Source: Bacteroidales bacterium (lineage in GTDB: Bacteria; Bacteroidota; Bacteroidia; Bacteroidales; GWA2-32-17). Taken from it: a DNA stretch of 46,267 nt. The stretch lies in assembly GCA_026416095.1 (NCBI GenBank), contig JAOAFV010000033.1, forward strand, positions 1-46,267, given 5' to 3'. A program made the translations under genes and the position numbers. Below are positions 18,798-28,453 of the stretch, piece by piece. Numbering within the stretch: position 1 is the stretch's first letter; every line of letters begins with the position of its first letter. Below the pieces are notes generated by a model. The model had not been told where the DNA came from. It worked only from the letters and a program-made list of their open reading frames with translations, and ran no database searches.

Positions 18798-19673
18798 TTA
18801 AACAATTATTAGATTCTTACTATTTAATGTACTTTCGCCATGCCATCTGTAGCAAGTAAGAAAACCTCCTTTTGCTGCCCCAAAATCTAAGCAACATTTA
18901 GTTGGTGAGGTTAAGTAAGGTACATCTTTAAGATTATAATGCCCAAAAAAAACAATATCGTTGGTAATATATTTTTTAAATGTGAATATATCTATTCTTT
19001 CATCGTAATGGGGAGGCAAATAAGTATATGCTCTCCAAAATAATTCTGATGCTTTGTTTTTTTTATCTAATTCCCACCATCGTAGCCTGTATAGCTTCTC
19101 TTCACTGTCGTCTTCGGTAATTACAACATAAAAACCCATAAGGAATAAATTCACTTGTTCTTTTAAATGCGAATTATTGTCTACACTTTCTATTACCTTA
19201 AAAACTTTGTTGTTTTCTTTAAAATATTCTTGTACACTGTTATTGAACCACATAGCATGTACTGCTTTTGCCTTACCAAAATCATAATATAAAGGCAATT
19301 CCATAAGCCATTCAATGTAATTTTTTAGTTTGTCTATGTTATTAAATTCTATAAACAAAGTATAATAGTTTAGTTTTAAGTAATCGATAAATCGTTGTTG
19401 TTTGTAGTATTTTTTGTAGTTAACGCATAGAAAATATTCGTGGTTACCAGAAATAACATAACATAAATTTTTTTTATACATCTTGTATAAACAATCGAGT
19501 ACTTTAATATTTTGGGTACCTATATTTATAAAATCACCAACAATAACTGGTTTAATGTTAGTAGGTGGAATAAAATAATTTTCTTTTTCGTTATAAACAT
19601 AACCCAGTTGTTTAAAAAGTATTTCTAGTTTATTAAAATTTCCATGTATGTCGCCAACAAAATCGTAAATCAT
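18798..19673 (-). CDS. Calcineurin-like metallophosphoesterase (PrpE/ApaH-like)
   Basis: A 291-residue cytosolic protein with the ordered metal motifs of the family: DFVGDIHGNFNKLEIL at 4-19, VGDFINIG near 45-52 (usually GDxVDRG), ISGNHEYFL near 74-82, HAMWFN near 139-144 and FFGHYNL near 245-251. The changed GD motif lacks the second Asp-Arg pair, but the metal-binding Asp remains. Relatives act on dinucleotide polyphosphates or phosphoproteins; the substrate here is unknown. It lies 6 bases downstream of recR on the same strand. Confidence 0.82.
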   Translation of the reverse strand: MIYDFVGDIHGNFNKLEILFKQLGYVYNEKENYFIPPTNIKPVIVGDFINIGTQNIKVLDCLYKMYKKNLCYVISGNHEYFLCVNYKKYYKQQRFIDYLKLNYYTLFIEFNNIDKLKNYIEWLMELPLYYDFGKAKAVHAMWFNNSVQEYFKENNKVFKVIESVDNNSHLKEQVNLFLMGFYVVITEDDSEEKLYRLRWWELDKKNKASELFWRAYTYLPPHYDERIDIFTFKKYITNDIVFFGHYNLKDVPYLTSPTKCCLDFGAAKGGFLTCYRWHGESTLNSKNLIIV

Positions 19674-19679
19674 AAAATA

Positions 19680-20294
19680 CTATTCAAAAAGAACTCTATT
19701 TTGAATTGATTTAGATAAAGTATATTCATCAGCGTATTCTATTTCAGTGCCCATAGATATGCCACGGGCAATAGTAGTTACCTTAATGTTTAAATTTTTT
19801 AGTTGTCGATAGATATAATGTGCAGTGGTATCGCCTTCAGGAGTAGGGCTTAAAGCAAAAATAATTTCTTTAACTTTTTCGTTAAGTAACCTATTTATTA
19901 AATCACTTATATACAAATTAGCTGGTGTAATACCTTCCATAGGATTTATTAATCCGCCAAGCACATGATATACGCCTTTATAGACATTTGTTCTTTCAAT
20001 AGAAAGAAGATCTTCTATGTCTTCAACAATACATATGGTTTCTTTATCTCTCTCAGGATCGTTACATATTAAACATATATCATCATCGGAAAGAGATTTA
20101 CACACTTTACAAATTTTTATGCTTTCGGCCAAATTAATAAGAGCATTAGATAACTGAAGCATATCGTTTTTACCTCTTCTTATTATATTCATTGTCATTC
20201 GAAAAGCTGTTTTAGGGCCAATACCAGGGAATTTAGAAAGTTCAGCTATTAAAATTTCCAACTGCTTTAAAGGAAAATGTTTTTTATTGCTCAT
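19680..20294 (-). CDS. recR: Recombination mediator protein RecR
   Basis: It helps load RecA at gaps and ends with RecF and RecO. The 204 residues give a helix-hairpin-helix (FPGIGPKTAFRM near 18-29), a C4 zinc finger (CKVCKSLSDDDICLIC near 57-72) and a Toprim domain (ETICIVEDIEDLLSIE, then YHVLGGLINPMEGITP). It starts 2 bases after the upstream nuclease-like gene ends, so it may be read through from it, although the functions are unrelated. Confidence 0.95.
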   Translation of the reverse strand: MSNKKHFPLKQLEILIAELSKFPGIGPKTAFRMTMNIIRRGKNDMLQLSNALINLAESIKICKVCKSLSDDDICLICNDPERDKETICIVEDIEDLLSIERTNVYKGVYHVLGGLINPMEGITPANLYISDLINRLLNEKVKEIIFALSPTPEGDTTAHYIYRQLKNLNIKVTTIARGISMGTEIEYADEYTLSKSIQNRVLFE

Positions 20295-20296
20295 TA

Positions 20297-21568
20297 TTAA
20301 GTTTTTAAAAACTTAGTAATATAACAAAAGCTATTACTTTCAATTTTAATAAGATACATTCCGCTATTGTAGTTAAATGGAATTTTTATTATATTGTTAT
20401 AATTTTGTTCTGTGTTACTTATAACTTTTCCAAGGCAATCGATTATAGAAATTTTTAATTTTTTATCTTTTAAGTGAGTATTTATGAAAATGTGTAAAGT
20501 ATTGTTTTCAGTAGCTACTTTTATAAGAGAGCTGTTAAAGATTTCTTGTATTGCTATGTATGGGGTTTGATGTATTACAATTTTCATTATTACAGGTAAG
20601 TGGTCAGAAATATCATATAAGGCATCTATTATATATGGAGGTTCTGAATTATTAGGAGGAGTTTTAAGGTCACAATCAAAATGATTACCGTCTTGACCAA
20701 TAACCCTATAAGAATTTTGCAAATAACTTACTTTATTAAGATTATTAATAATGTGATAAGAAGTCATAATAAAATCGAACCTATCATCTAGACCGCCTGA
20801 AGCATTACAACCATTAGAGGTTAAATAAACCGATTGAGTATGATATTTAGCAAAGTTTTGATTATTATTCCAATTACCTAGTTTGTTTGGAGGGTCATAA
20901 AAACGAATTATTGGATTTGAGTAATTTATTAAGTTTTGAAAGCATTCTTCTGTACTACTTTGAACATTAAAATCGCCCATTATAATCAAATTTCTTTTAT
21001 CGGGTAGTGTGGAAAGATAATTCATTAATGCCAGTGTTTGTTTTGCTCTTTCTGTTTGGTCGCTTTGTGTAGAACCAGCTTTTAAGTGCATAACTATTGG
21101 TTGAATGTAAACGGTGTCGTATAGGTTGCTAACATCGGGGCTATTATAGTAAAGTTTGGTAATTATTATGTCTCTTACATTTGTTGGTATTGAATTACTT
21201 TGAGTTAAAGTAAATTTCTTGTTATTATAAAATAAGGTGCTTACAATGTCAGCAGATGAGGAGTTGTAAAAAGGTATTCTATTATATGTTTTGCCCTGCA
21301 CATATGATAAAACATCTGTTAAAATAAGATCAATGGTAGCAGAAGTTGCTTTGATTTCGTTAAAACCAATAATGTCGGGCTTAATATAGTTAAGTAATTG
21401 TCGTAAAGCTATAATTTTTTTTTGAGTTGAATTATTATTGTTATTGCAGTAAGGTGTAACATTATCAAAGTTTAAAAGATTGTAAGTTAAAATAGTAATT
21501 GTATCTTGTGAGTTAGTGGGGAATAGCGAAAATAAAAATATAATTATTAGAAAAAATAAATTTGTCAC
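20297..21568 (-). CDS. Secreted endonuclease/exonuclease/phosphatase-family protein with a T9SS sorting domain
   Basis: A 423-residue secreted enzyme of the DNase I-like fold. A signal peptide ends near NSQ (21). Catalytic landmarks are TYNLLNF (N30), FNEIKA (E71), MHLKAG (H161), GDFN (D199, N201), DDRFDFIM near 261-268 and the SDHLP motif with D322/H323. The last 80 or so residues form a T9SS type A sorting domain ending in NSGMYLIKIESNSFCYITKF. It probably cleaves extracellular nucleic acid or phosphoesters; which one is not decidable. The start is GTG at 21568, with no in-frame ATG near it. Confidence 0.85.
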   Translation of the reverse strand: MTNLFFLIIIFLFSLFPTNSQDTITILTYNLLNFDNVTPYCNNNNNSTQKKIIALRQLLNYIKPDIIGFNEIKATSATIDLILTDVLSYVQGKTYNRIPFYNSSSADIVSTLFYNNKKFTLTQSNSIPTNVRDIIITKLYYNSPDVSNLYDTVYIQPIVMHLKAGSTQSDQTERAKQTLALMNYLSTLPDKRNLIIMGDFNVQSSTEECFQNLINYSNPIIRFYDPPNKLGNWNNNQNFAKYHTQSVYLTSNGCNASGGLDDRFDFIMTSYHIINNLNKVSYLQNSYRVIGQDGNHFDCDLKTPPNNSEPPYIIDALYDISDHLPVIMKIVIHQTPYIAIQEIFNSSLIKVATENNTLHIFINTHLKDKKLKISIIDCLGKVISNTEQNYNNIIKIPFNYNSGMYLIKIESNSFCYITKFLKT

Positions 21569-21657
21569 AATAGTTAAACTAAATTGAATTACAAATTTCT
21601 GGAAAAAAATTTTTCAAAAAAAATATTTTATGCAACTAAAATTTTAATAAAAACGTC

Positions 21658-21665
21658 TAACTTTG
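21658..21665 (+). promoter_or_regulatory. -7 element for the T9SS serine protease gene
   Basis: TAACTTTG matches TAnnTTTG and lies 22 bases before the ATG at 21688. No TTTG lies at the expected -33 distance. Confidence 0.55.
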
Positions 21666-21687
21666 TAAATGTAAAAATTTTGGTTGT

Positions 21688-24162
21688 ATGAGAAATTTTA
21701 TTTTAAGTGTGGTAGTTTTCTTTTTGGCAATCAATGCTAATTGCCAGATTAGTAAAGGTGGTATACCACCAAGTATTAAATATGGTTTAGGAGATAATAA
21801 TATAGACAAGATTGAACTTAGACCTTTAAGTCCAAGTAAGCTATTAGAAGAAATTGAAAAATATCCTAAAAACAGGCCTCCAATAGTAGGTTATAGTATT
21901 TTTACAGATGTATCGCTTAACAATGCAGGCGAATGGACAGAACTTCCCGACAAAAGCGGTAGTATTTGGAGGGTTCAGTTTAAAGCCCCAGGTGCTTTAG
22001 CATTAGGTGTCTATTACGACAAATTTCGTTTGCCTTATGGGGTTGAATTGTTTTTATATAACGAAGATAAAACACAAATAATAGGAGCTTTTACTTATGA
22101 AAATAATGATGAATCTGGTCTTTTTGCAACTGAACTAATATACGGTGATGTTGTAAATATAGAAATGTTTGTACCTGCAAGATGTGTTGGTAATATTGAT
22201 TTTCATATTAATGAAATTTCTTATGTTTTTAGAGGTATAAATAATATTAGAAAGAGTATGATGTGGACAGATCCTTCAGATGAATGCGAAGTAAATGTAA
22301 ACTGTTCTCCAGTTGGTGATAATTGGCAAGATGAAAAACGAGGTGTTGCACGAATATATTTAAAAGCTGGTTCATTTTACGGATTTTGTTCGGGCTCATT
22401 GATTAACAATACAAATCAAGATTGTACACCATACTTTTTAAGTGCCTATCATTGTTATGAAGGGGCATCGGCAAATGATTTAAATCAGTGGATATTTTAT
22501 TTTAATTATGAAGCACCGGGATGTACGAATCCTACAACCGAACCATCTTCAAATACTATGACTGGATGTACATTAAAAGCATATGGTAATATGAATGGTG
22601 GTTCAGATTTTCTTCTTGTTCAATTAAAACAAGCGGTGCCAGCTTCATATAATCCATATATGAATGGATGGAACAGAAATAATTCTGTAACAGGACCTGG
22701 AGTAAGTATTCATCATCCTTCTGGGTCGATAAAGAAAATTTCTACCTATAATACTGCAACTTCTTCTACTTATCCGGGAGCAGCAAACAACGCGCATTGG
22801 AGAGTTGTTTGGGTATCAAATCCCAATGGATGGGGAGTAACTGAAGAGGGGTCATCGGGAGCACCATTGTTTGATGCAAATGGCTTAATTGTTGGGACAT
22901 TAACTGGAGGTTCATCGTACTGCACTGCACAAAGCTCTCCTGATTATTTTGGAAAGTTATATTACCATTGGAATTTAAATGGCACATCAAGTTCCAATCA
23001 GTTGAAACCATGGCTCGACCCAACTAATTCTGGGGTGGCAACACTTAACGGTAAGTATTGTAGTGGCGGAAGCTCTACTTTAAATGCTAATTTTACTGCT
23101 TCGGCAACAACAGTAACAGTTGGTCAGCCAGTTACTTTTACAAATACATCGACTGGAACAATTACAAGTTATTTATGGAATTTTGGAGCAGGAGCATCGC
23201 CAGCAACAGCAAATACTGCCGGCCCCCATACAGTAACATACAGCACTACTGGCTATAAAACAGTATCTTTAACTGTAAGCGATGGTACAAATTCTGATAC
23301 AGAGACTAAAACAAATTACATATACGTAACAAGTGGAACTCAAACAACATGCGATACTTTAGGGTGGCCTCCTTCCGATACTTTAGTTTTGTATACTGCA
23401 ACAAATAATGGACAATATGCAGGATATGTTTCCGGTAATAATGTATGGCAAGATAAAGCTAAAGCTAACTATTATAATACTTACGATGTTAACAAAAAAA
23501 TTACCTCTGTAATTCTTTATTTTGGTGTGGCAACAGGCAATAATTCAACAGTAATACCAGTTAGGGTTTGGAATAATGCTGGAACAAATGGTACTCCGGG
23601 TTCAGTTATAGCAACTGTTAATACAACAATAGGTACTATTAAAACAGATGTACAAAATCAAAATCCAACAATAGTAACATATGCACCACCTGTAACTGTT
23701 TCTACCCCATTTTATGTAGGCATTCAATTACCTACAGCAGCAGGCGATACAGTTGCTTTATATGGCATTGATGTAACAACAAATATGGCGTGGGAACAAT
23801 GGAGCAATAACTTATGGTATCCTTATAGCGATGCAAATAATACGTGGGGTATAAATCATCAATTAGCTATATTCCCTATAATGTGTTTACCAGGTACAAT
23901 TGAAGAAATAGGTGCAAATAATCTAGTATCTGTTTATCCTAATCCTGCAACAGATCAAATAACAATAGTTGCTCCTTTATTGAGTAAAAACGTTATGATT
24001 AAAATTAATGATATCTTTGGAAAAAATATAAAAACTATTGAAATAGATAATTTTTCTGGATATTATAATATAAATACTTATGATTTGTTGAGTGGTATTT
24101 ATTTTATTACTGTTCAAAGCGAAAGAGAAAACTATACTTTTAGGATATCAAAAATAAGATAG
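21688..24162 (+). CDS. T9SS-secreted trypsin-fold serine protease with PKD domain
   Basis: An 824-residue extracellular protease. The signal peptide ends near NCQ (20). The peptidase domain resembles lysyl-endopeptidase-type enzymes: His near 255 in LSAYHCYEG, Asp near 307 in NGGSDFLLVQL, and Ser near 390 in EEGSSGAPLFDANG. Several paired cysteines fit an extracellular enzyme. A PKD domain lies at about 465-545 (NFTASATTVTVGQPVTFTNT), then a beta-rich module at about 560-730, and a T9SS type A sorting domain at the end (VSVYPNPATDQITIV, LLSGIYFITVQSE). It would cross the outer membrane by the T9SS. It has its own promoter and a strong terminator. Confidence 0.88.
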   Translation: MRNFILSVVVFFLAINANCQISKGGIPPSIKYGLGDNNIDKIELRPLSPSKLLEEIEKYPKNRPPIVGYSIFTDVSLNNAGEWTELPDKSGSIWRVQFKAPGALALGVYYDKFRLPYGVELFLYNEDKTQIIGAFTYENNDESGLFATELIYGDVVNIEMFVPARCVGNIDFHINEISYVFRGINNIRKSMMWTDPSDECEVNVNCSPVGDNWQDEKRGVARIYLKAGSFYGFCSGSLINNTNQDCTPYFLSAYHCYEGASANDLNQWIFYFNYEAPGCTNPTTEPSSNTMTGCTLKAYGNMNGGSDFLLVQLKQAVPASYNPYMNGWNRNNSVTGPGVSIHHPSGSIKKISTYNTATSSTYPGAANNAHWRVVWVSNPNGWGVTEEGSSGAPLFDANGLIVGTLTGGSSYCTAQSSPDYFGKLYYHWNLNGTSSSNQLKPWLDPTNSGVATLNGKYCSGGSSTLNANFTASATTVTVGQPVTFTNTSTGTITSYLWNFGAGASPATANTAGPHTVTYSTTGYKTVSLTVSDGTNSDTETKTNYIYVTSGTQTTCDTLGWPPSDTLVLYTATNNGQYAGYVSGNNVWQDKAKANYYNTYDVNKKITSVILYFGVATGNNSTVIPVRVWNNAGTNGTPGSVIATVNTTIGTIKTDVQNQNPTIVTYAPPVTVSTPFYVGIQLPTAAGDTVALYGIDVTTNMAWEQWSNNLWYPYSDANNTWGINHQLAIFPIMCLPGTIEEIGANNLVSVYPNPATDQITIVAPLLSKNVMIKINDIFGKNIKTIEIDNFSGYYNINTYDLLSGIYFITVQSERENYTFRISKIR

Positions 24163-24193
24163 GGTACTATAATAGTCTTATTTTAGAGGGGAG

Positions 24194-24215
24194 GGGGCTT
24201 TTGGAGCCCCTTTTT
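24194..24215 (+). terminator. Rho-independent terminator after the serine protease gene
   Basis: A stem GGGGCT/AGCCCC with loop TTTGG is followed by five T (24211-24215). It lies 31 bases after the stop of the protease gene and ahead of the next promoter. Confidence 0.85.
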
Positions 24216-24245
24216 CCATTTTAATAAGGCAACCTAAATTAATAT

Positions 24246-24276
24246 TTTGTCGTCTTTTAAAATTGTAATAACTTTG
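24246..24276 (+). promoter_or_regulatory. Promoter of the pappalysin-type protease gene
   Basis: TTTG (24246-24249) is followed after exactly 19 bases by TAACTTTG (24269-24276), a full match to the Bacteroidota consensus. The predicted start near 24283 lies just before the ATG at 24292. This argues against a longer reading frame opening at a TTG at 24247. Confidence 0.75.
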
Positions 24277-24291
24277 AAAAAAATATATGTT

Positions 24292-27168
24292 ATGAAATTT
24301 ATAGGTCTTTTGTTTTTTATTGGGTTTTTGTATTATGGTAGTAGTTCACAAACTGTTAAAAGAAAATGCGCGACAGACGAAGTACATCGGCAAAAAATGC
24401 TTACCGATCCAGAATATAGAGAAGGTTATTTAAGAGCCGAGAAATTTATTCAAAAATTTGTTGCTGAAAATCCAAATTACAAACCCAAATCTGTAGTTAC
24501 TATTCCTGTAGTATTTCATATTGTTTTATCGCCTTCGCAGCATCAGCAGTTTCCTGATACTAGAGTATACGAACAAATGCAAGTATTGAATCGAGATTAT
24601 GCTGGCCAGAATCCACATTCTATGGGGCCATTTAGTCCTAGTTTGAAAGCAAACACTGAGATTCAATTTTGTCTTGCAACAGTAGATCCTCAAGGAAATC
24701 CAACAACTGGTATAGAAAGGAGAAATTATTCTGGTCCTCCATGGGGAACAAATTCGGGGGTTAAATATTATTCGCAAGGGGGCTTAGATGCATGGGACCC
24801 TAATAGATACCTTAATATATGGGTTTGTGATTTAGGGGGTGGCCTTTGTGGTTATGCTTTATATCCAACAATACCTTTAAGTAACGAATTCGGATTAGTA
24901 CAACATTGGGAATTTACAGGTTTAACCGGTGCGGTGGCTCCTTATAACCTTGGGGGTACGGCAACTCATGAATCTGGGCATTGCTTCAGTTTGAAACATA
25001 TATGGGGCGATTCACCGGGTTGCTCACCCGATGACCAGTGTAACGATACACCATTACAAGATGTTGAAACTTACGGTAATCCTACACCACCTTTAACCGA
25101 TCAATGTTCGCCAAATCCGCCAGGTATAATGTTTATGAATTTTATGGATTATGTAGATGATATTGCATATGCAAATTTTACTCCAGATCAGAAAACAAGA
25201 ATGCATGCATGTTTTGTTCAAGGAGGACCGCTATACCAATTAGCTCAGTCTAACGCATGTGGATCTTCATCAGGTACTGTACATGTCGACTTTGTTGCAA
25301 GTCAAACAAACATTCCAGTAGGAACATCAATTAACTTTACTGATTTATCGACAGGTAATCCAACAAACTGGCAATGGACATTTCAGGGTGGGACGCCAAA
25401 TACTTCAACTGTACAGCATCCTACCAACATTCAATATAATACAATAGGAACCTATTGGGTTAAATTAAAAGCTTGGAATTCAGTGAGCTCAGATAGCTTA
25501 ACGAAATATAATTATATTCATGTCTATGATCCAAATGCAATAGTGGCCGATTTTGTTGGTAATCCTACAACCATTTTAAAAGGTCAAAGTGTGCAATTTA
25601 CCGATTTAAGCTCTAACGGGCCAACAAGTTGGCAATGGCAATTTCCAGGTGGTACACCTCCCTTTTCTACATTACAACATCCTCTTATACAATACAACAC
25701 TCCTGGAGTTTACAGTGTTACTTTAACGGCTTCAAATGCAAATTATACCGATACTGAAACAAAGCAAAATTATATAACTGTTCTTGATTCTACCGATTTA
25801 CCTCAAGCCAATTTTGTTGCCGATTATACAACAATTCTTGTTGGAAATAATGTAAATTTTACAAATCTATCAACTGGTTATTACGATTCTCTTTTATGGA
25901 TTTTTGAAGGAGGAAATCCTGCAACCTCTACCTCTCAAAATCCTGCAAATATAAATTATGCTGCTGTTGGAAATTATGATGTAACTTTAATTTTGTATAG
26001 TTTTCTTGGCAACGATACTCTTGTAAAACAAGATTATATACATGTAATAGATTCAACACAGATTACTCCAATTAAGGCCGATTTTCATGCAATAACACCC
26101 CGGCTAATAACTCAAGGCGGGAGTGTTAGTTTTGAAGATTTGTCGATAGGACCCGTACTAAACTGGAAATGGATATTTGAAGGAGGTAATCCAAATATAT
26201 CAACCATACAAAATCCAGCTAATATAGTTTATTCTACGCCAGGAATCTATGATGTAACGTTAATTGTAAGTAATGGATTGTTTTCAGATACCTTAAAAAA
26301 AGAAGATTATATAGTAGTAACAACTGAACCATGGCCCGATCCTTATGGCTTCTGCGATACTATTACAAACATTAAACAAGGTGAATTTCCACTTATGTTT
26401 ATAAATCTTTATCCCACTAAGTGGGGTTATATACCTGGTCATAATGGTTATCAAATTAAATATTATGCCGATAAATTTGTAAATTATACATTCGATAATA
26501 TAAGAGCTCTTATTGTTCCGCCTGTTAAAGCATACGGCGCAGATAATGATAACAAAGTTAGATTTACAATATGGGAATATGATACAGCTACTGGATTACC
26601 AGGTAACGTACTTGCTTATAAAGATAAAACAATAAATAGTTTTACTCCTTACATTTTTACTCCTGTTGAATTTAATACACCGGTACAAGTGAATGGTAAA
26701 TTTTTTGTTGGTTTTCAATTATGGTATAATAATCCGGTAGATACTTTTGTAGTATACATGGCTCCAAATAGAGGAGCAAATGGGAATAATACTTTGTATC
26801 TGAAAAAAGCAAACAATTGGATTACTTTATCACAGTTTTTTAACGACACTTTAAAATATAATACATCTCTTGCAATAAGAGTGGTTGGTTGTGTTGTTGG
26901 AATAAATGCATTAACTTTAAAAGAACGAATTATTGTTTATCCTAATCCTACAAAAAACTTTTTAATTCTACAATTAGTTGATTTGAAAAGCTCTGTAGAT
27001 AAAATAAAACTTTTCGATATAGTAGGAAAAGATCAACAAGTGAAAGTAATTGATTGTGGAGAGAATTCTTTGTTTTATATCGATATTTCAGAATTACAAA
27101 GTGGTATTTATATCTTGAATACAAATATTAACGGTTATAACTTTACACATAGAATAATAAAACATTAA
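24292..27168 (+). CDS. T9SS-secreted M43 (pappalysin-type) metalloprotease with four PKD domains
   Basis: A 958-residue extracellular zinc protease. A signal peptide (MKFIGLLFFIGFLYYGSSS) is followed by a pro-region. The catalytic domain contains HESGHCFSLKHIWG (zinc ligands near H226, H230 and H236) and a Met-turn in MFMNFMDYVDD near 282. Four PKD domains lie at about 330-415, 420-505, 515-600 and 610-690, each with a variant of GxPxTSTxQxPxxIxY. A beta-rich module and a T9SS type A domain (IIVYPNPTKNFLILQL, SGIYILNTNI) complete it. The ATG at 24292 is chosen because it begins the signal peptide and follows the promoter. Its last base is the first base of the rpe start codon. Confidence 0.9.
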   Translation: MKFIGLLFFIGFLYYGSSSQTVKRKCATDEVHRQKMLTDPEYREGYLRAEKFIQKFVAENPNYKPKSVVTIPVVFHIVLSPSQHQQFPDTRVYEQMQVLNRDYAGQNPHSMGPFSPSLKANTEIQFCLATVDPQGNPTTGIERRNYSGPPWGTNSGVKYYSQGGLDAWDPNRYLNIWVCDLGGGLCGYALYPTIPLSNEFGLVQHWEFTGLTGAVAPYNLGGTATHESGHCFSLKHIWGDSPGCSPDDQCNDTPLQDVETYGNPTPPLTDQCSPNPPGIMFMNFMDYVDDIAYANFTPDQKTRMHACFVQGGPLYQLAQSNACGSSSGTVHVDFVASQTNIPVGTSINFTDLSTGNPTNWQWTFQGGTPNTSTVQHPTNIQYNTIGTYWVKLKAWNSVSSDSLTKYNYIHVYDPNAIVADFVGNPTTILKGQSVQFTDLSSNGPTSWQWQFPGGTPPFSTLQHPLIQYNTPGVYSVTLTASNANYTDTETKQNYITVLDSTDLPQANFVADYTTILVGNNVNFTNLSTGYYDSLLWIFEGGNPATSTSQNPANINYAAVGNYDVTLILYSFLGNDTLVKQDYIHVIDSTQITPIKADFHAITPRLITQGGSVSFEDLSIGPVLNWKWIFEGGNPNISTIQNPANIVYSTPGIYDVTLIVSNGLFSDTLKKEDYIVVTTEPWPDPYGFCDTITNIKQGEFPLMFINLYPTKWGYIPGHNGYQIKYYADKFVNYTFDNIRALIVPPVKAYGADNDNKVRFTIWEYDTATGLPGNVLAYKDKTINSFTPYIFTPVEFNTPVQVNGKFFVGFQLWYNNPVDTFVVYMAPNRGANGNNTLYLKKANNWITLSQFFNDTLKYNTSLAIRVVGCVVGINALTLKERIIVYPNPTKNFLILQLVDLKSSVDKIKLFDIVGKDQQVKVIDCGENSLFYIDISELQSGIYILNTNINGYNFTHRIIKH

Positions 27169-27806
27169 TGATAGCTCCATCTATTTTATCTTGTAATTTT
27201 TTGGAATTAGGAAAAGTTATTGAATTACTTAATCAAAGCGAAGCCGACTTTATACACATTGATGTGATGGATGGAATTTTTGTGCCAAATATTACTATTG
27301 GCTTTGATATAATTTCTCAAATAAAAAAAGTTTCAAAAAAACCATTAGATGTTCATTTGATGATCCATAAGCCAGAAAGGTATATTGATCGTTTTATAGA
27401 CTGTGGAGCAGATATTTTAACTATTCATTACGAAGAAAACACTCATTTACATCGAAGTATTTTGCAAATAAAAAAGAGAAATGTTGTTGCTGGTGTTGCT
27501 ATTAATCCGCATACTCCAGTTGCTTTGTTAAAGGAAATATTTCCTGAATTAGATTTAGTTCTTATAATGTCGGTTAATCCTGGTTTTGGTGGTCAAGAAT
27601 TTATAGAATCAACGGTAAGTAAGATTGTGGAGGCAAAAACAATAATAAAAAAAAATAAATATAAATGCTTAATTGAGATTGATGGAGGAGTAAATCTTAA
27701 AAATTATAAATATTTAATAAAAAAAGGCGTTGATATTTTAGTGGCAGGCAATGCAATTTTTTCTTCAAAGGATATTCTTAAAACTATTACAAAGTTTAAA
27801 AAATAA
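27168..27806 (+). CDS. rpe: Ribulose-phosphate 3-epimerase
   Basis: It interconverts ribulose 5-phosphate and xylulose 5-phosphate in the pentose phosphate pathway. The 212-residue TIM barrel shows MIAPSILSCNFLELG, the metal/catalytic HIDVMDGIFVPN near 34-45, VHLMIHKPERYI near 64-75, MSVNPGFGGQEFI near 137-149 and EIDGGVN near 174-180. It is joined to the preceding protease gene by TAATG (one-base overlap), so it may depend on read-through from that transcript. Confidence 0.95.
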   Translation: MIAPSILSCNFLELGKVIELLNQSEADFIHIDVMDGIFVPNITIGFDIISQIKKVSKKPLDVHLMIHKPERYIDRFIDCGADILTIHYEENTHLHRSILQIKKRNVVAGVAINPHTPVALLKEIFPELDLVLIMSVNPGFGGQEFIESTVSKIVEAKTIIKKNKYKCLIEIDGGVNLKNYKYLIKKGVDILVAGNAIFSSKDILKTITKFKK

Positions 27807-27810
27807 TTTT

Positions 27811-27818
27811 TATTTTTG
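27811..27818 (+). promoter_or_regulatory. -7 element for the beta-barrel-like gene at 27843
   Basis: TATTTTTG matches TAnnTTTG and lies 24 bases before the GTG at 27843. The -33 region lacks a clean TTTG. Confidence 0.45.
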
Positions 27819-27842
27819 TAAAAATGTTAAAAAAAGCATTAA

Positions 27843-28403
27843 GTGCAAAAATTTTTATACAAGATAATACTTTTAATACTATTTTTTTTATGTAATTGTT
27901 CTTCGAGTGCAGTGAGCGATGAAAGTTGTATTAAGCCAAGAAGAATAAAATTTAAGCGAACAAAATTAGGATCGAACTTTATAGGCGTAAAGAGTAGTTT
28001 ATATTTTATAGATATAAAGGGTTACAGCGCTTCGGTTTTTTTTGATTTTTTTGCTGAAAGTGAAGACAAGTTTTTTATTACTCTTAACTTTGGAGGGGGA
28101 TATATAAATGCCAAGAATGAAGATAAAACATTTATTTCGAATGAATATTTTATTCCGGTTTCTGGTCATTTAATTTATGGTGATAATAGTTATTTTGATT
28201 TTGGGATAGGAGCCTCTTATTTTATAACACGCAAGATTATTGATCCTTATTTTTACATAGGATACAGATTTCAACCCTCTATAGGAGGATTGTCTTTTAA
28301 GGCAGGAGCCGAAATGTTAATTGATCGCTTAAAAATTGGCAATTTAGAAGCTCAAAAAATTGGACTAATTGGCATTACCTTTTCAATAGGGTATTCTTTC
28401 TAA
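27843..28403 (+). CDS. Hypothetical outer-membrane beta-barrel-like protein
   Basis: 186 residues, with a hydrophobic N-terminus ending in FFLCNCSSS, either a weak lipobox or a signal peptide. The remainder alternates strands rich in Gly and aromatics (LNFGGGYIN, YFDFGIGASYFITR, PYFYIGYRF) and ends in a terminal aromatic (ITFSIGYSF). These features are typical of small outer-membrane barrels, and no family is recognised. The start is read as GTG at 27843 because the only nearby ATG (27824) is in another frame and soon hits a stop. A bidirectional terminator follows. Confidence 0.6.
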   Translation: MQKFLYKIILLILFFLCNCSSSAVSDESCIKPRRIKFKRTKLGSNFIGVKSSLYFIDIKGYSASVFFDFFAESEDKFFITLNFGGGYINAKNEDKTFISNEYFIPVSGHLIYGDNSYFDFGIGASYFITRKIIDPYFYIGYRFQPSIGGLSFKAGAEMLIDRLKIGNLEAQKIGLIGITFSIGYSF

Positions 28404-28419
28404 CTTATAACTAAAGAGT

Positions 28420-28453
28420 AAAAAGAGAAGGGCAAAAAGCCCTTCTCTTTTTT
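28420..28453. terminator. Bidirectional terminator between the barrel-like gene and ferredoxin
   Basis: A perfect 9-base-pair stem GAGAAGGGC/GCCCTTCTC with an AAAAA loop is flanked by an A-run on the left and a T-run (28448-28453) on the right. It can stop transcription from both sides. Its right edge touches the ferredoxin stop codon. Confidence 0.9.

Noticed and set aside
24247-24291. Longer start for the pappalysin-type protease
   Set aside because: It would begin at TTG inside the promoter and place 15 extra residues before a normal signal peptide.
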